From assembly GCA_963826165.1 (NCBI GenBank), contig CAWGWC010000017.1, positions 372,001-436,000 on the forward strand: a stretch of 64,000 nt of DNA. The letters run 5' to 3'. Every line of letters starts with the position of its first letter. Position 1 is the first letter of the stretch. The notes beneath the pieces were generated by a model, which saw only the letters and a program-made list of their open reading frames with translations, ran no database searches and was not told the DNA's origin. This DNA is from JACVRW01 sp963826165. GTDB taxonomy: Bacteria; Actinomycetota; Thermoleophilia; Solirubrobacterales; Thermoleophilaceae. Both the position numbers and the translations under genes were made by a program. This document shows, piece by piece, positions 1 through 8,626 of the stretch.

Positions 1-144
1 GAAAGCATCTATCTGATGAGCGCTCCCCAGTTCAGCTTCCTAAGCTCCAGTGGCGTGAAGGAGCTGGCGATGTTCGGGGGCGATGTGAGTGGCCTGGTGC
101 CGGACCCGGTGGCGGCCCGTTTGCAGGAAGAACTGAAGCGGTAG
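1..144 (+). CDS. coaD: Phosphopantetheine adenylyltransferase, C-terminal end (partial)
   Basis: Only the last 47 codons are inside the window, open from base 1 to a TAG at 142-144. The translation contains SSSGVKELAMFGGDVSGLVP, the conserved C-terminal block of bacterial CoaD, which makes dephospho-CoA from 4'-phosphopantetheine and ATP in coenzyme A synthesis. The nucleotide-binding N-terminal half lies outside, so catalytic residues cannot be checked. The next gene starts 18 nt downstream on the same strand and could share its transcript. Family assignment rests on this short tail. Confidence 0.85.
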   Translation, partial: ESIYLMSAPQFSFLSSSGVKELAMFGGDVSGLVPDPVAARLQEELKR

Positions 145-162
145 AGAACTGAGGAACCGCCA

Positions 163-630
163 ATGGATGTCCTAGTCCTGATCGACAAGCTCGACGACAC
201 GATTCACAACGCCAAGCCCGTGCCGCTCACGGATCAGGTGCGCGTGGACAAGGAGGAGGTCTACGACATCCTCGACCAGATGCGCGCCACGATCCCCGAG
301 GAGATCAAGCAGGCGCGCTGGATCGTCAAGGAGCGGCAGGAGATGCTGGCCGAGGCCAAGCGCGAGGCCGAGCGCATCATCCGCGAGGCGCGCGAGGAGC
401 AGGTGCGCCTCATCTCCGAGGAGGAGGTCGTCAAGCAGGCCGAGCGCCAGGCCGACGAGATCATCGAGGACGCCCGCGCCCGCGAGCGCGAGATTCGCCT
501 CGGCGCGGAGGACTACGCCGACGACATCCTCAACACCCTCGAGGTCAACCTCACCAAGTTCATCGCCGCCGTGCAACGTGGCCGCGACCGCCTGCAGGGC
601 CGCGAGCACGAAGAGGCCGAGGTCGGCTAG
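163..630 (+). CDS. SepIVA/DivIVA-like coiled-coil protein
   Basis: 155 residues, highly charged and predicted almost wholly helical. An N-terminal block (about residues 5-60) contains PVPLTD and a TIPEEIKQAR stretch; the rest is a long coiled coil rich in Glu, Arg and Ala. From memory it matches both ends of mycobacterial SepIVA, a cytoplasmic DivIVA-domain septation factor, but lacks much of the central coil of that roughly 245-aa protein. Automated pipelines often label such proteins ATP synthase subunit B because of the coil. Its position upstream of a yceD-to-ftsY cluster is also like SepIVA, although here about 9.4 kb of accessory genes separate them. A role in septation or polar growth is inference. 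Confidence 0.7.
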   Translation: MDVLVLIDKLDDTIHNAKPVPLTDQVRVDKEEVYDILDQMRATIPEEIKQARWIVKERQEMLAEAKREAERIIREAREEQVRLISEEEVVKQAERQADEIIEDARAREREIRLGAEDYADDILNTLEVNLTKFIAAVQRGRDRLQGREHEEAEVG

Positions 631-682
631 GCCTCGTTGAGCCGGCGGGCTGGTCCGGACAGACTGTAGGCGCTTCCGTCCC

Positions 683-3600
683 TCAGCCGGGAGGGCACAC
701 GCTGCTGAAGGACCGGCCCGACAGCGCATCGGCCAATTCACTGTCGGTGAACTCTTCCCCGGCGACACGGCAAGCGTGTCGCTTCCAGGTCTCGGGGTTG
801 ACATCGAAGCGCACGCCGTGACCCTCGTCCGAGACGGCGAACAGACGCGAGCCGTCGGGTGTGAAGGCGGCGGAGACCCATGCGCCGGCGTCGACGCTGA
901 GCGGCGATCCGAGCGCCGCGCGGGTCGCGACGTCCCAGAGCACAACCGTGCCGTCCTGGCTCGCGGACGCAAGAGTTCGTCCGTCAGGTGAGAAGTCGAG
1001 CGTGAGGATCCGCGCCTCGTGACCCTCCAGCGGGCGCCCGACCGGTCGCCACGTCTCGGTCGACCAGAGCTGAGCCCTCCCGTCCCAGTCCCCGGTGGCG
1101 ATCAGGCCCCCGTCGGGGGAGAACGCCACCGACCGCCCCCAGTCGGCGGTGGGAAGCCTCGCGATGAGCCTGCCGCTGCGCGCGTTCCGGATCTGGGTGG
1201 GGCGCTCGCGGCCCGCCGCGGCGAGCAACTCGCCGCTGGGGCTGAATGCGACCGAAAGCGACGCCACCGAAAACTGCACACCAGTTGGCGCGCGTCGGCG
1301 AACGTCCCAGAGCCGGACCTTCGCACCCCTGTACGCCGTGTTTCCCTTGTTTGGCCGGCCGTTCTCGCCGACGGTGAGCAGGTTGGCGTCGGGCGAGAAG
1401 GCGACCGCCTGAGAAGTGGTCTGCAACCCGCTTGGCCCCCGCCCGGCCGGCCGCAGGGTGCGTGCGTCCCAGAGCGTCACCTGCCCGCCCTCGCCCGAGA
1501 CCCCGATGAGGCGTCCATCGGGGCTGAAATCCACCGCGGCGGCAAACCCTCGCAGCGCCCGCAGGCGGCCCCGACGGCGGAGGGTCTGAGTATCTATGAG
1601 GTCGACTGTGCCATCTCCGTTCGTCCGAGCCAGCGTGCCGCCGTCCGGGCTGACCGCGAGTTCCACCGGATACCGATCCCCGTCGTCGGTAGCGAACGGG
1701 CGGCCCGCGTCGAAGGGGCGCTCGAGCCTTCGATCGCCGGCCAGGTCCCACACGATTGCGCGGGCGTCGCTCCCCGCGCTGTAGAGCGTGCGACCGTCGG
1801 AGGAGACGGCCAGGTCGACGTCGCCCTCGCTATGGCCGGAGAAGGTCTCGCGCAGCTCGCCACGCTCGACGTCCCAAGCGATCACGCTGCCGTCGACGCC
1901 CGAGCTGACCACAGTTCGCCCGTCGGGCGTCCAGCCCACGGAGTCGACGGCCGCGTCGTGACGGCCGCTGAGGCGCCGGACCTGTCCCGAGCGCAGGTTG
2001 AGCAGACGTAGGCCGCCCCTTGCGGAGCCCAGTGCGAAGAGGCGACCGTCGGGCGTGACTGCGCCGGCGACATCGCCGACGGGGTAGCGCTTCAGCACCC
2101 GCAAGCGCTTGGGATCGATGGCGTACGTCGCGTGCTCCTGGGGCACCGTGAGAAAAGCTCGCCGGCCGTCGGCGGTGGCGGACAGCGCTTTCGATCCCCG
2201 GCGGCCTACGGCCAAAGGTTGCCCCCCGACGGTGCCAGTGCGGAGGTTCACCCGGGTCAGCCGGGACGCAGGGGCGTCGAGGGAATCGAAGTGACGCTGC
2301 TGCACTATCAGGTGGCGCCCGTTGGCCAAGAACACGAGAGCGACCGCCGCCACGAAATCAGACGGGTACTCGGGGAGCGAGACACGTTGCTTGCGTTCGC
2401 GGGTGCGCGGATCGATCAGATCGACGATGGGGGTGTTCGGGCGCGCGAACCCTGCGACGGCGAGCGTGGACCCGTCTGGCGAGAACGCGAGCGCCGGAAC
2501 GCCGGCCTCTGGAAGCCGGTACGGCTCACCCAGCGGACGCCGGCTGGCTGCGTCATAGATTCTGACCGTGTCCTGCTCGCCTCCCACGGCAACGAGCCGC
2601 CCGTCCGGGCTCACGGCGACCGTCCACAGCTGCCACCCGGCGAGTCCGGGCAGCGCTCCGAGCCGCGCCGGGCTTCGCTGCAGCACGGTCAGCAGGCTGC
2701 TGCGCGTGGCTGCCGACTCATCCAGCTCTATCCCGGCGCGCGCCAGCAGCAGGGCGTTCTCGAGACTCTCGGCCGTCACTGCCTCGGCCCCGAGGCGCTG
2801 GGCGTCGGCGGCCACGGCAGCGTCGCGGGCGTCGCCGCGCTGGTCGAGGGCCAGCAGACCGGCCGCGATCGCGACAATGAGGGCGACGGCGGCGCCGGCA
2901 AGCAGAGTCCGCAGGCGGCGATTTACCCGCCGGTTGCGCTCCGCCTCGCGCTCACTCACAAGACGGCTGTGCTCCAGGAAGTCCTGCTCGAGCCTGTTGA
3001 GCTCACCACCGTGCTGCGCCGCCCAGTCCAGGGCGGACGCAAGTCGCGCGCCGCGGTATAGCCCGCCCGCCTCACGCTCTGCGCTGGACCAGTCCCGCGC
3101 CGCGTCGGTCAGGTGCCGGTGCAGCCGCCGCCCCTCCACGTCCTCCTCGAGCCAGCCGCGCAGGCGCGGCCATTCGCGCAGCAGCGCTTCGTGAGCCACC
3201 TCGGCCGTTTCGTCTCCCACCGTCAGCAGGCGGCTGCGGGCCAGTACCTCGAGCACACGGGCGGCTTGCTCGTCGCGGTCGACCTCGAGCTCGCCGAGCC
3301 GTACCCGACGCCGCACGATGGTGTCCTGCTCCCCGGAGCCGGCGAGCCGCAGCAGCATGCGGCGTGCCGCCAGCTGCTCCTCGCGGTTGAACGTCCCGTA
3401 GGCCTCCTCGGCCAGCCGGGCCACCGCTCCCTCGACACCACCGGTGCGCTCGTACGCGGTCAGGCGGATCGTTGTCCCTTCACGACGCTGCCAGAGCTCG
3501 AGTAGCGCGGTGGAGAGGAGCGGGAGCCCACCCGGCTGCCCGGCCACATCCTCCACGAGCCTGGCCACCAGCTCCGGCTCGACCATCAGGCCCGCCTTGC

Positions 3601-5722
3601 GCGCCGGCCCATCGATGGCCAGCACGAGCTCGGTCGGCTGCATCGGTCCCACCAGCACCTGGCTCTCGCCGAGCAGGCGCGACAGCCGGGGATGGGTGGC
3701 GCAGGCGCCGTAGTAGTCGGCTCGCAGTGCCAGCACGATTACTACCCGGCTGTCAGGGCGCTCTGCGGCGTCCGCGAGCACATCGATGAACGCGTCTCGC
3801 TCCGCCTCGTCGCGGCACGCGACGAACGTTTCCTCGAACTGGTCGACGGCGATCAGCAGCTTGGTCGGTGGCTCGAGTCGCGCCAGCGCGGACGAGATGG
3901 GATCGTCGGATCCGTTGACCTCGAGCGCGCCTCGCAGACCGGCCAGCGGATGTTCGCCGGGCAGCACCAGGACACGCCTCCAGCCCTCGCTGCCCGGGAG
4001 CACTCCTGCCGCCAGGGCGGGCAGCAGGCCCGCTCGCACCGCCGACGACTTGCCGCTGCCCGAGGGACCGACCACCCCGAGAAGCCCTGCCCCCACCAGC
4101 CGCGCGACCATTTCCGCGACGAGCCGCTCGCGCCCAAAGAAGTAGTCCGCGTCCGAGGCTTCGAACGACGCGAGACCCTTGAACGGACAGACAGGTGCGC
4201 TGCCGGTCGGCTTCTCGCGCCCCGGGTCGGTGTATCGCTCAGCCTTCTCGCGCACCGCCTGGAGGTCCACGACGTCGGCTGCCAGCTCCGCTTCGAGTCC
4301 ACGTAGTTCACCCCGCCACGTGGCTGCGCGACCGGCACTTGTGTCAACGCGCTCCTCTGTGTCGCGGCTCACCCAGTCCGCCACGAGCTCGTGGAGGCGT
4401 TGTGGCCGTCCTCCGCTCGCCTCCAGCAGCCGCTCCGCGGGAACGGCATGGGCCCGCCCGCCCGCGTACAGCTCGGCGATCTCCTGAACGCCCTCGGAGG
4501 CGAGCGGGCGCAGTGCAAGCCGCTCCAGGCCCTGTCCCTCGAGCTCGCGCCCCAGACGACTGACCACAGCCGACTGCGGGTCGTCCGTAAGTGACAGCAC
4601 CACGAGCCACGGGTGTTCGCGAGCGCCGCCGGCCAGTTCGGCCGCGCCCCGAACCACCTCGGCGGACGCCTGGTCGAGATCGTCGAAGATGATCAGGCCC
4701 GGTCCTCTGAATCCGCATGCCCGCTCGAGAGCTGCCGCCGCATCGGCCGCGGCGCCACTGACGTAGACCGTCCCGACGTGCTGTGCGAGGAGCTCGGACG
4801 CCAGCTCGGCCAAGAGGCGAGTCTTGCCGATCCCCCGGGGGCCGGTGACCATTGCGCCCCGGCCCTGGCCGCCATTCACCTGATCCCACCGCTCGCGCAA
4901 CCATTCCAGGTCGGGTTGACGGCCCGCCAGCGGTGTCCGCACGTCGAGCTCGGGCGCCAGCACCGTCCCCGTGCCCGGCGGCTCGAGCCCGGGATCCTGG
5001 TGCAAGATCGCTTCGTGCAGGCGCCGCAGCTCGGGCCCGGGCTCCACGCCGATCTGCTCGACCAACAACTCGCGCACCTCGCGGTAGGTCTTCAGCGCCT
5101 CCGCCTGCCGGCCGCAGCGGTAGAGCGCCAGCATGCGCTGGGCGTGCAGCTGCTCGCGTAGCGGGTCTTCGGCGACCAGCGCCTCGAGCTCGTCGATCAC
5201 CTCGCCGTGGCGACCGGCGTCCAGGTCCGCCCCGATCGCCAGCTCGGCCGCGTGTAGGCGCAGCTGCTCCAGCCGCCGGATCTCGGTGTTCGCAAACGGC
5301 TCGTTGGCCACGTCGGCGAGCGGCGCGCCGCGCCACAGGGAGAGTGCCTCTCGCGCCTCGCCGTTAGGGAAGCGGTGGGGGCGCGCTGCCGCGTCGACCA
5401 ACTGCTCGAAGCGCGCCGCATCGACCTGATCGGCTGCCAGCTGGAGTTCGTAGCCGCGACCGCGCGTGACGATCTCGGCCTCACAAGCGTTGAGCAGCTT
5501 GCGCAGGTGTGACACGTACAGCTGCACAAGCTTGTGCGCGCTGGGTGGCGCGCGCTCTCCCCACAGGCCCTCGATCAAGCGGTGAGTCGAGACGGTGCGG
5601 TTGACCTCCAGGGCGAGCATCGCCAGCACGCCACGCTGCTGCGGCGGCCCGAGGGCCACCGGCCGGCCGTGAAGGCTCGCATCGATAGGCCCGAGGAGTC
5701 GGATCTCCAGACCAGGGGGCAC
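683..5722 (-). CDS. BTAD regulator / double P-loop NTPase / WD40 membrane fusion protein
   Basis: 1679 residues. Visible order: winged-helix DNA-binding domain (about 5-95), bacterial transcriptional activation domain with TPR-like helices (100-245), a first NTPase with P-loop GPRGIGKT (294-301) and Walker B LIIFDDLD (343-350), a second nSTAND-type NTPase starting CPFKGLASF with P-loop GPSGSGKSS (552-560), a single hydrophobic segment (about 930-955), and a C-terminal WD40 propeller region (about 1015-1660) with many FSPDG blades. The N-terminus resembles AfsR/SARP regulators. The membrane segment would leave the DNA-binding and NTPase parts in the cytoplasm and the propeller possibly outside, a one-protein sensor design (inference). 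It is divergent from the haloperoxidase-like gene, with starts about 140 bp apart, a possible target. Confidence 0.85.
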   Translation of the reverse strand: MPPGLEIRLLGPIDASLHGRPVALGPPQQRGVLAMLALEVNRTVSTHRLIEGLWGERAPPSAHKLVQLYVSHLRKLLNACEAEIVTRGRGYELQLAADQVDAARFEQLVDAAARPHRFPNGEAREALSLWRGAPLADVANEPFANTEIRRLEQLRLHAAELAIGADLDAGRHGEVIDELEALVAEDPLREQLHAQRMLALYRCGRQAEALKTYREVRELLVEQIGVEPGPELRRLHEAILHQDPGLEPPGTGTVLAPELDVRTPLAGRQPDLEWLRERWDQVNGGQGRGAMVTGPRGIGKTRLLAELASELLAQHVGTVYVSGAAADAAAALERACGFRGPGLIIFDDLDQASAEVVRGAAELAGGAREHPWLVVLSLTDDPQSAVVSRLGRELEGQGLERLALRPLASEGVQEIAELYAGGRAHAVPAERLLEASGGRPQRLHELVADWVSRDTEERVDTSAGRAATWRGELRGLEAELAADVVDLQAVREKAERYTDPGREKPTGSAPVCPFKGLASFEASDADYFFGRERLVAEMVARLVGAGLLGVVGPSGSGKSSAVRAGLLPALAAGVLPGSEGWRRVLVLPGEHPLAGLRGALEVNGSDDPISSALARLEPPTKLLIAVDQFEETFVACRDEAERDAFIDVLADAAERPDSRVVIVLALRADYYGACATHPRLSRLLGESQVLVGPMQPTELVLAIDGPARKAGLMVEPELVARLVEDVAGQPGGLPLLSTALLELWQRREGTTIRLTAYERTGGVEGAVARLAEEAYGTFNREEQLAARRMLLRLAGSGEQDTIVRRRVRLGELEVDRDEQAARVLEVLARSRLLTVGDETAEVAHEALLREWPRLRGWLEEDVEGRRLHRHLTDAARDWSSAEREAGGLYRGARLASALDWAAQHGGELNRLEQDFLEHSRLVSEREAERNRRVNRRLRTLLAGAAVALIVAIAAGLLALDQRGDARDAAVAADAQRLGAEAVTAESLENALLLARAGIELDESAATRSSLLTVLQRSPARLGALPGLAGWQLWTVAVSPDGRLVAVGGEQDTVRIYDAASRRPLGEPYRLPEAGVPALAFSPDGSTLAVAGFARPNTPIVDLIDPRTRERKQRVSLPEYPSDFVAAVALVFLANGRHLIVQQRHFDSLDAPASRLTRVNLRTGTVGGQPLAVGRRGSKALSATADGRRAFLTVPQEHATYAIDPKRLRVLKRYPVGDVAGAVTPDGRLFALGSARGGLRLLNLRSGQVRRLSGRHDAAVDSVGWTPDGRTVVSSGVDGSVIAWDVERGELRETFSGHSEGDVDLAVSSDGRTLYSAGSDARAIVWDLAGDRRLERPFDAGRPFATDDGDRYPVELAVSPDGGTLARTNGDGTVDLIDTQTLRRRGRLRALRGFAAAVDFSPDGRLIGVSGEGGQVTLWDARTLRPAGRGPSGLQTTSQAVAFSPDANLLTVGENGRPNKGNTAYRGAKVRLWDVRRRAPTGVQFSVASLSVAFSPSGELLAAAGRERPTQIRNARSGRLIARLPTADWGRSVAFSPDGGLIATGDWDGRAQLWSTETWRPVGRPLEGHEARILTLDFSPDGRTLASASQDGTVVLWDVATRAALGSPLSVDAGAWVSAAFTPDGSRLFAVSDEGHGVRFDVNPETWKRHACRVAGEEFTDSELADALSGRSFSSVCPPG

Positions 5723-5865
5723 CCGGGTTGAAGCGATGGCAGAGCCGAGCCTACTCCGGTCCGGACGTGCAAATCAACGCCGTGCCGACCGCGCGTCGAC
5801 CGTACGTATACCGGCGTGATGCAGCCTCCCGCAGCGTGAATCGACCCGCATTCAGGGAGGCCGCA

Positions 5866-8160
5866 ATGCCGTTCGTCCGTCAATCGCTCTCGAGAACCGA
5901 CACCGAGCTGGATCGCTGCCTCACGCGGATCGTGCTCGTGATCTCCATTGCAGCGATCACACTGGCGATCGCAGCGGCTTCGGCCGGCGCCCACTCTGCT
6001 TCTCAGTCCGATGCAGTTATCGCGTGGAACGCGAATGCCGGGGACGCCGCGCTCGCCGCGTGCATCGCCCCCACCGACAACCCACTTCACGAATCGCGTC
6101 TCTACGCCATGACGCATGTGGCCATCCACGACGCCCTTAACGCGATCGAGTCTCGGGCCGAGCCCTACGCCTTCGATGGCCGCGCGCGAAAAGGGGCCTC
6201 AGCGGAGGCTGCCGTCGCCGCGGCTGCGCGAGACGTGCTGGTGTCGCTGCTCCCACAGATCCCCTTCCCTCTCGAGTGCACCTCGGCGGGAGTGGCGAGT
6301 GTCGAGGCGGACTATGCGGTGGCGCTCAGCGCCATCCCGAACGGTCGAGCCAAGACACGGGGGCTCGAGGTGGGACGGGAAGCGGCCGAGGCCATCCTCG
6401 CCCTGCGAGACGGGGACGGCTCCAACACACAACTCCAGGATTTCGACTACCGGCAGGGCACCGAGCCCGGCGTGTACCGCTTCACGCCAGGGTTCGAGTT
6501 CGCTTTCGCACCGGGCTGGCGCGATGTGACTCCCTTCGTGCTGGACGACAGCTCCCAGTTCCGTCCCGGCCCTCCGTACCGGGTGACCGGACGGAGGTAC
6601 GCGGCAGATCTCAACGAGGTCAAGCGTCTGGGGGGCGACGGCGTCACCACGCCAAGCGCGCGCACTGCCGAGGAGACCGAGATCGCCCGCTTCTGGGTCG
6701 AGAGCTCGCCGCTGCAATGGAATCGCATCACGAGAGCAGTGTCCTCTTCCCAGAGGCTCGATCGATGGCAGCAGGCGCGGCTGTTCGGGCTGCTCAATCT
6801 GAGCATGGCGGATGGCTACGTCGCCTCGTTCGACACCAAGTACCACTACAACTACTGGCGGCCGGTCACCGCGATCCAGAACGCGGATGCGGACGGCAAC
6901 CGGCGAACCAGCGGCGACTCGGACTGGACCCCGTTGCTACCTACGCCCCCGATTCCCGACTACGATTCGGCGCACGCCGTCGAGGGCGGCACCGCATCGC
7001 AGGTGCTGAAGCGCTTCTTCGGCACCGACCACATCGGGTTCGAGACCTGCAGCCTGACCCTGCCCGAAGACACGTGCAACGACGCGACGCCGCGGCTCCG
7101 TCGGTACACCAGCTTCTCCCAGGCGGCCGCGGAGAACGGGCTGTCGCGCATTCTCGTCGGATTCCACTTCCGCAAGGCCGTTGACGAGGGAATCGCACAC
7201 GGCAACAAGATCGGCAACCTTGCCGTCGATCGCTTCCTGCGGCCGGAGCGCCGGCACGGCAACCACCACGGGCACAAAGAGAACGGCAGGATCGCGTTCG
7301 ACAGCGACCGCGCCGGCGGCGACCCCGACATCTGGACGATGAACCCCGACGGAAGCGGTCTCGTCAACCTGACCGCCGATTCCGGGGGCGCCGACGAGCG
7401 CGCGAGCTGGCGGGCGGATGGGCGAAAGATTGCCTTCATGAGCGATAGAGAGATCCCCGGCAATCCCACCCCTCCCGGCTTCCCCGGTCCCGACTACGAG
7501 ATCTTCGTCATGAACGCCGACGGGTCAAATCCGACCCAGATCACGTTCAACGAGCTCGACGACGAGGATCCCGCCTGGTCGCCCAGCGGAAAGAGGATCG
7601 TCTTTCAACGGGACTTCGACCCCGTCCGGGGCGAGGCTGACTATGACCTTCTTGCCGTGAGGGCCGACGGCACGGCCGAGAGGAACCTCACCAACAGCCC
7701 GGGCGTTCCGGACATCGAGCCCAGCTGGTCACCCAGCGGCCGCAGGATCGCCTACGCCAGCGACGCCGACGGCGACGGCAACTTCGACATCCACAAGATG
7801 ACCCCGGACGGGGCAGACGTCCGGCAGCTCACAAGCGGCGCCCTGGACAACGAGTTTCCAGATTGGTCGCCGGATGGCAGGCAAATCGTCTTCAACAGCA
7901 ACCGCGACGACCCGCTGGAGGAGAACTTCGAGGTCTACACGATGCGTGCCGGAGGTGGGCGTGTGACCAGGCTGACCTTCAACCCTGCCGGCGACGGGCT
8001 CCCGACCTGGTCGCCCGACGGGCACTCAATCGCCTTTAACAGCAATCGCAACGGCTCCCCCGACATCCACACGATGCGTGCCGACGGCAGCAATCAGGTC
8101 AACCGCACCAACAACGAAGCGTTCGACTACGCATCGGACTGGCAGCCGCTTCCCCACTGA
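5866..8160 (+). CDS. Secreted vanadium haloperoxidase-like (PAP2) protein fused to PD40/TolB-like propeller
   Basis: 764 residues from the ATG at 5866, chosen because AGGGAGG sits 5 nt upstream; the frame is open further upstream. Residues 20-45 form a signal peptide or anchor. The N-terminal half carries vanadate/phosphate-site elements of bacterial vanadium haloperoxidases: K325 and R332 (KYHYNYWRP), an S368-A-H370 version of the PSGH motif, and R428 with H434 in SRILVGFHF. From about residue 480 it continues into PD40 (TolB-like) blades with repeated DSDR, MNPDG and WSPDG signatures. The haloperoxidase half probably acts on phosphate esters or halides outside the membrane; the substrate is unknown. 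Fusion to a PD40 propeller seems unusual. Confidence 0.8.
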   Translation: MPFVRQSLSRTDTELDRCLTRIVLVISIAAITLAIAAASAGAHSASQSDAVIAWNANAGDAALAACIAPTDNPLHESRLYAMTHVAIHDALNAIESRAEPYAFDGRARKGASAEAAVAAAARDVLVSLLPQIPFPLECTSAGVASVEADYAVALSAIPNGRAKTRGLEVGREAAEAILALRDGDGSNTQLQDFDYRQGTEPGVYRFTPGFEFAFAPGWRDVTPFVLDDSSQFRPGPPYRVTGRRYAADLNEVKRLGGDGVTTPSARTAEETEIARFWVESSPLQWNRITRAVSSSQRLDRWQQARLFGLLNLSMADGYVASFDTKYHYNYWRPVTAIQNADADGNRRTSGDSDWTPLLPTPPIPDYDSAHAVEGGTASQVLKRFFGTDHIGFETCSLTLPEDTCNDATPRLRRYTSFSQAAAENGLSRILVGFHFRKAVDEGIAHGNKIGNLAVDRFLRPERRHGNHHGHKENGRIAFDSDRAGGDPDIWTMNPDGSGLVNLTADSGGADERASWRADGRKIAFMSDREIPGNPTPPGFPGPDYEIFVMNADGSNPTQITFNELDDEDPAWSPSGKRIVFQRDFDPVRGEADYDLLAVRADGTAERNLTNSPGVPDIEPSWSPSGRRIAYASDADGDGNFDIHKMTPDGADVRQLTSGALDNEFPDWSPDGRQIVFNSNRDDPLEENFEVYTMRAGGGRVTRLTFNPAGDGLPTWSPDGHSIAFNSNRNGSPDIHTMRADGSNQVNRTNNEAFDYASDWQPLPH

Positions 8161-8209
8161 TCAAACGCACACCCACGCGCCCGAGCTGTGGGCGGTGTCC
8201 GCTGCGAAC

Positions 8210-8626
8210 ATGTGGTGCGTGGCTTCCCCGGCTGCGATACCTGCCTCGGGCCGCTGCCTCTGCGGCGCCGTTCGCTTCGAGGCTGACCCACCCCTGCGCG
8301 ACGTCGAGCTCTGCCACTGCGGCGAGTGCCGGCGCTGGCACGGCCACGTCTGCGCGATGACCTCCGTGCCCCGCGCGGCCTTCCGGCTGGTCGCCGACGA
8401 CGGCCTGCGCTGGATCAAGAGCCCCGAGAGTGCCGCCCACGCCTCGCGAGGCTTCTGCGGCGAGTGCGGATCGAGCCTTTTCTGGGACGCTCCCGGGCGC
8501 GACACGATCTCGATCGCCGCGGGCACGCTCGACGAGCCGACCGGGCTGCGGGTAGTCGAGCAGATCTACGTGGCCGACGCGGGCGACTACTACGAGGTCG
8601 ATCCTGAGGTGCCAGTGAGGGATTGA
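8210..8626 (+). CDS. GFA-family zinc protein (Gfa/CENP-V fold)
   Basis: 138 residues from ATG 8210; a GTG at 8195 is an alternative start. Zinc-site cysteines appear in order: GRCLCGAVRFEA, then ELCHCGECRRWHG, then SRGFCGECGSSLFW, matching the glutathione-dependent formaldehyde-activating enzyme superfamily. Members of this fold bind zinc; most bacterial ones are not shown to act on S-hydroxymethylglutathione, so no substrate is claimed. The gene starts 50 nt after the haloperoxidase-like gene, and its last 37 bp overlap the convergent DUF559-like gene. Confidence 0.8.
   Translation: MWCVASPAAIPASGRCLCGAVRFEADPPLRDVELCHCGECRRWHGHVCAMTSVPRAAFRLVADDGLRWIKSPESAAHASRGFCGECGSSLFWDAPGRDTISIAAGTLDEPTGLRVVEQIYVADAGDYYEVDPEVPVRD

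Noticed and set aside
172..972. Open frame on the minus strand over the SepIVA-like gene
   Set aside because: It lies antisense to a well-supported gene and has the Arg/Leu/Ala-rich composition of a shadow frame in GC-rich DNA.
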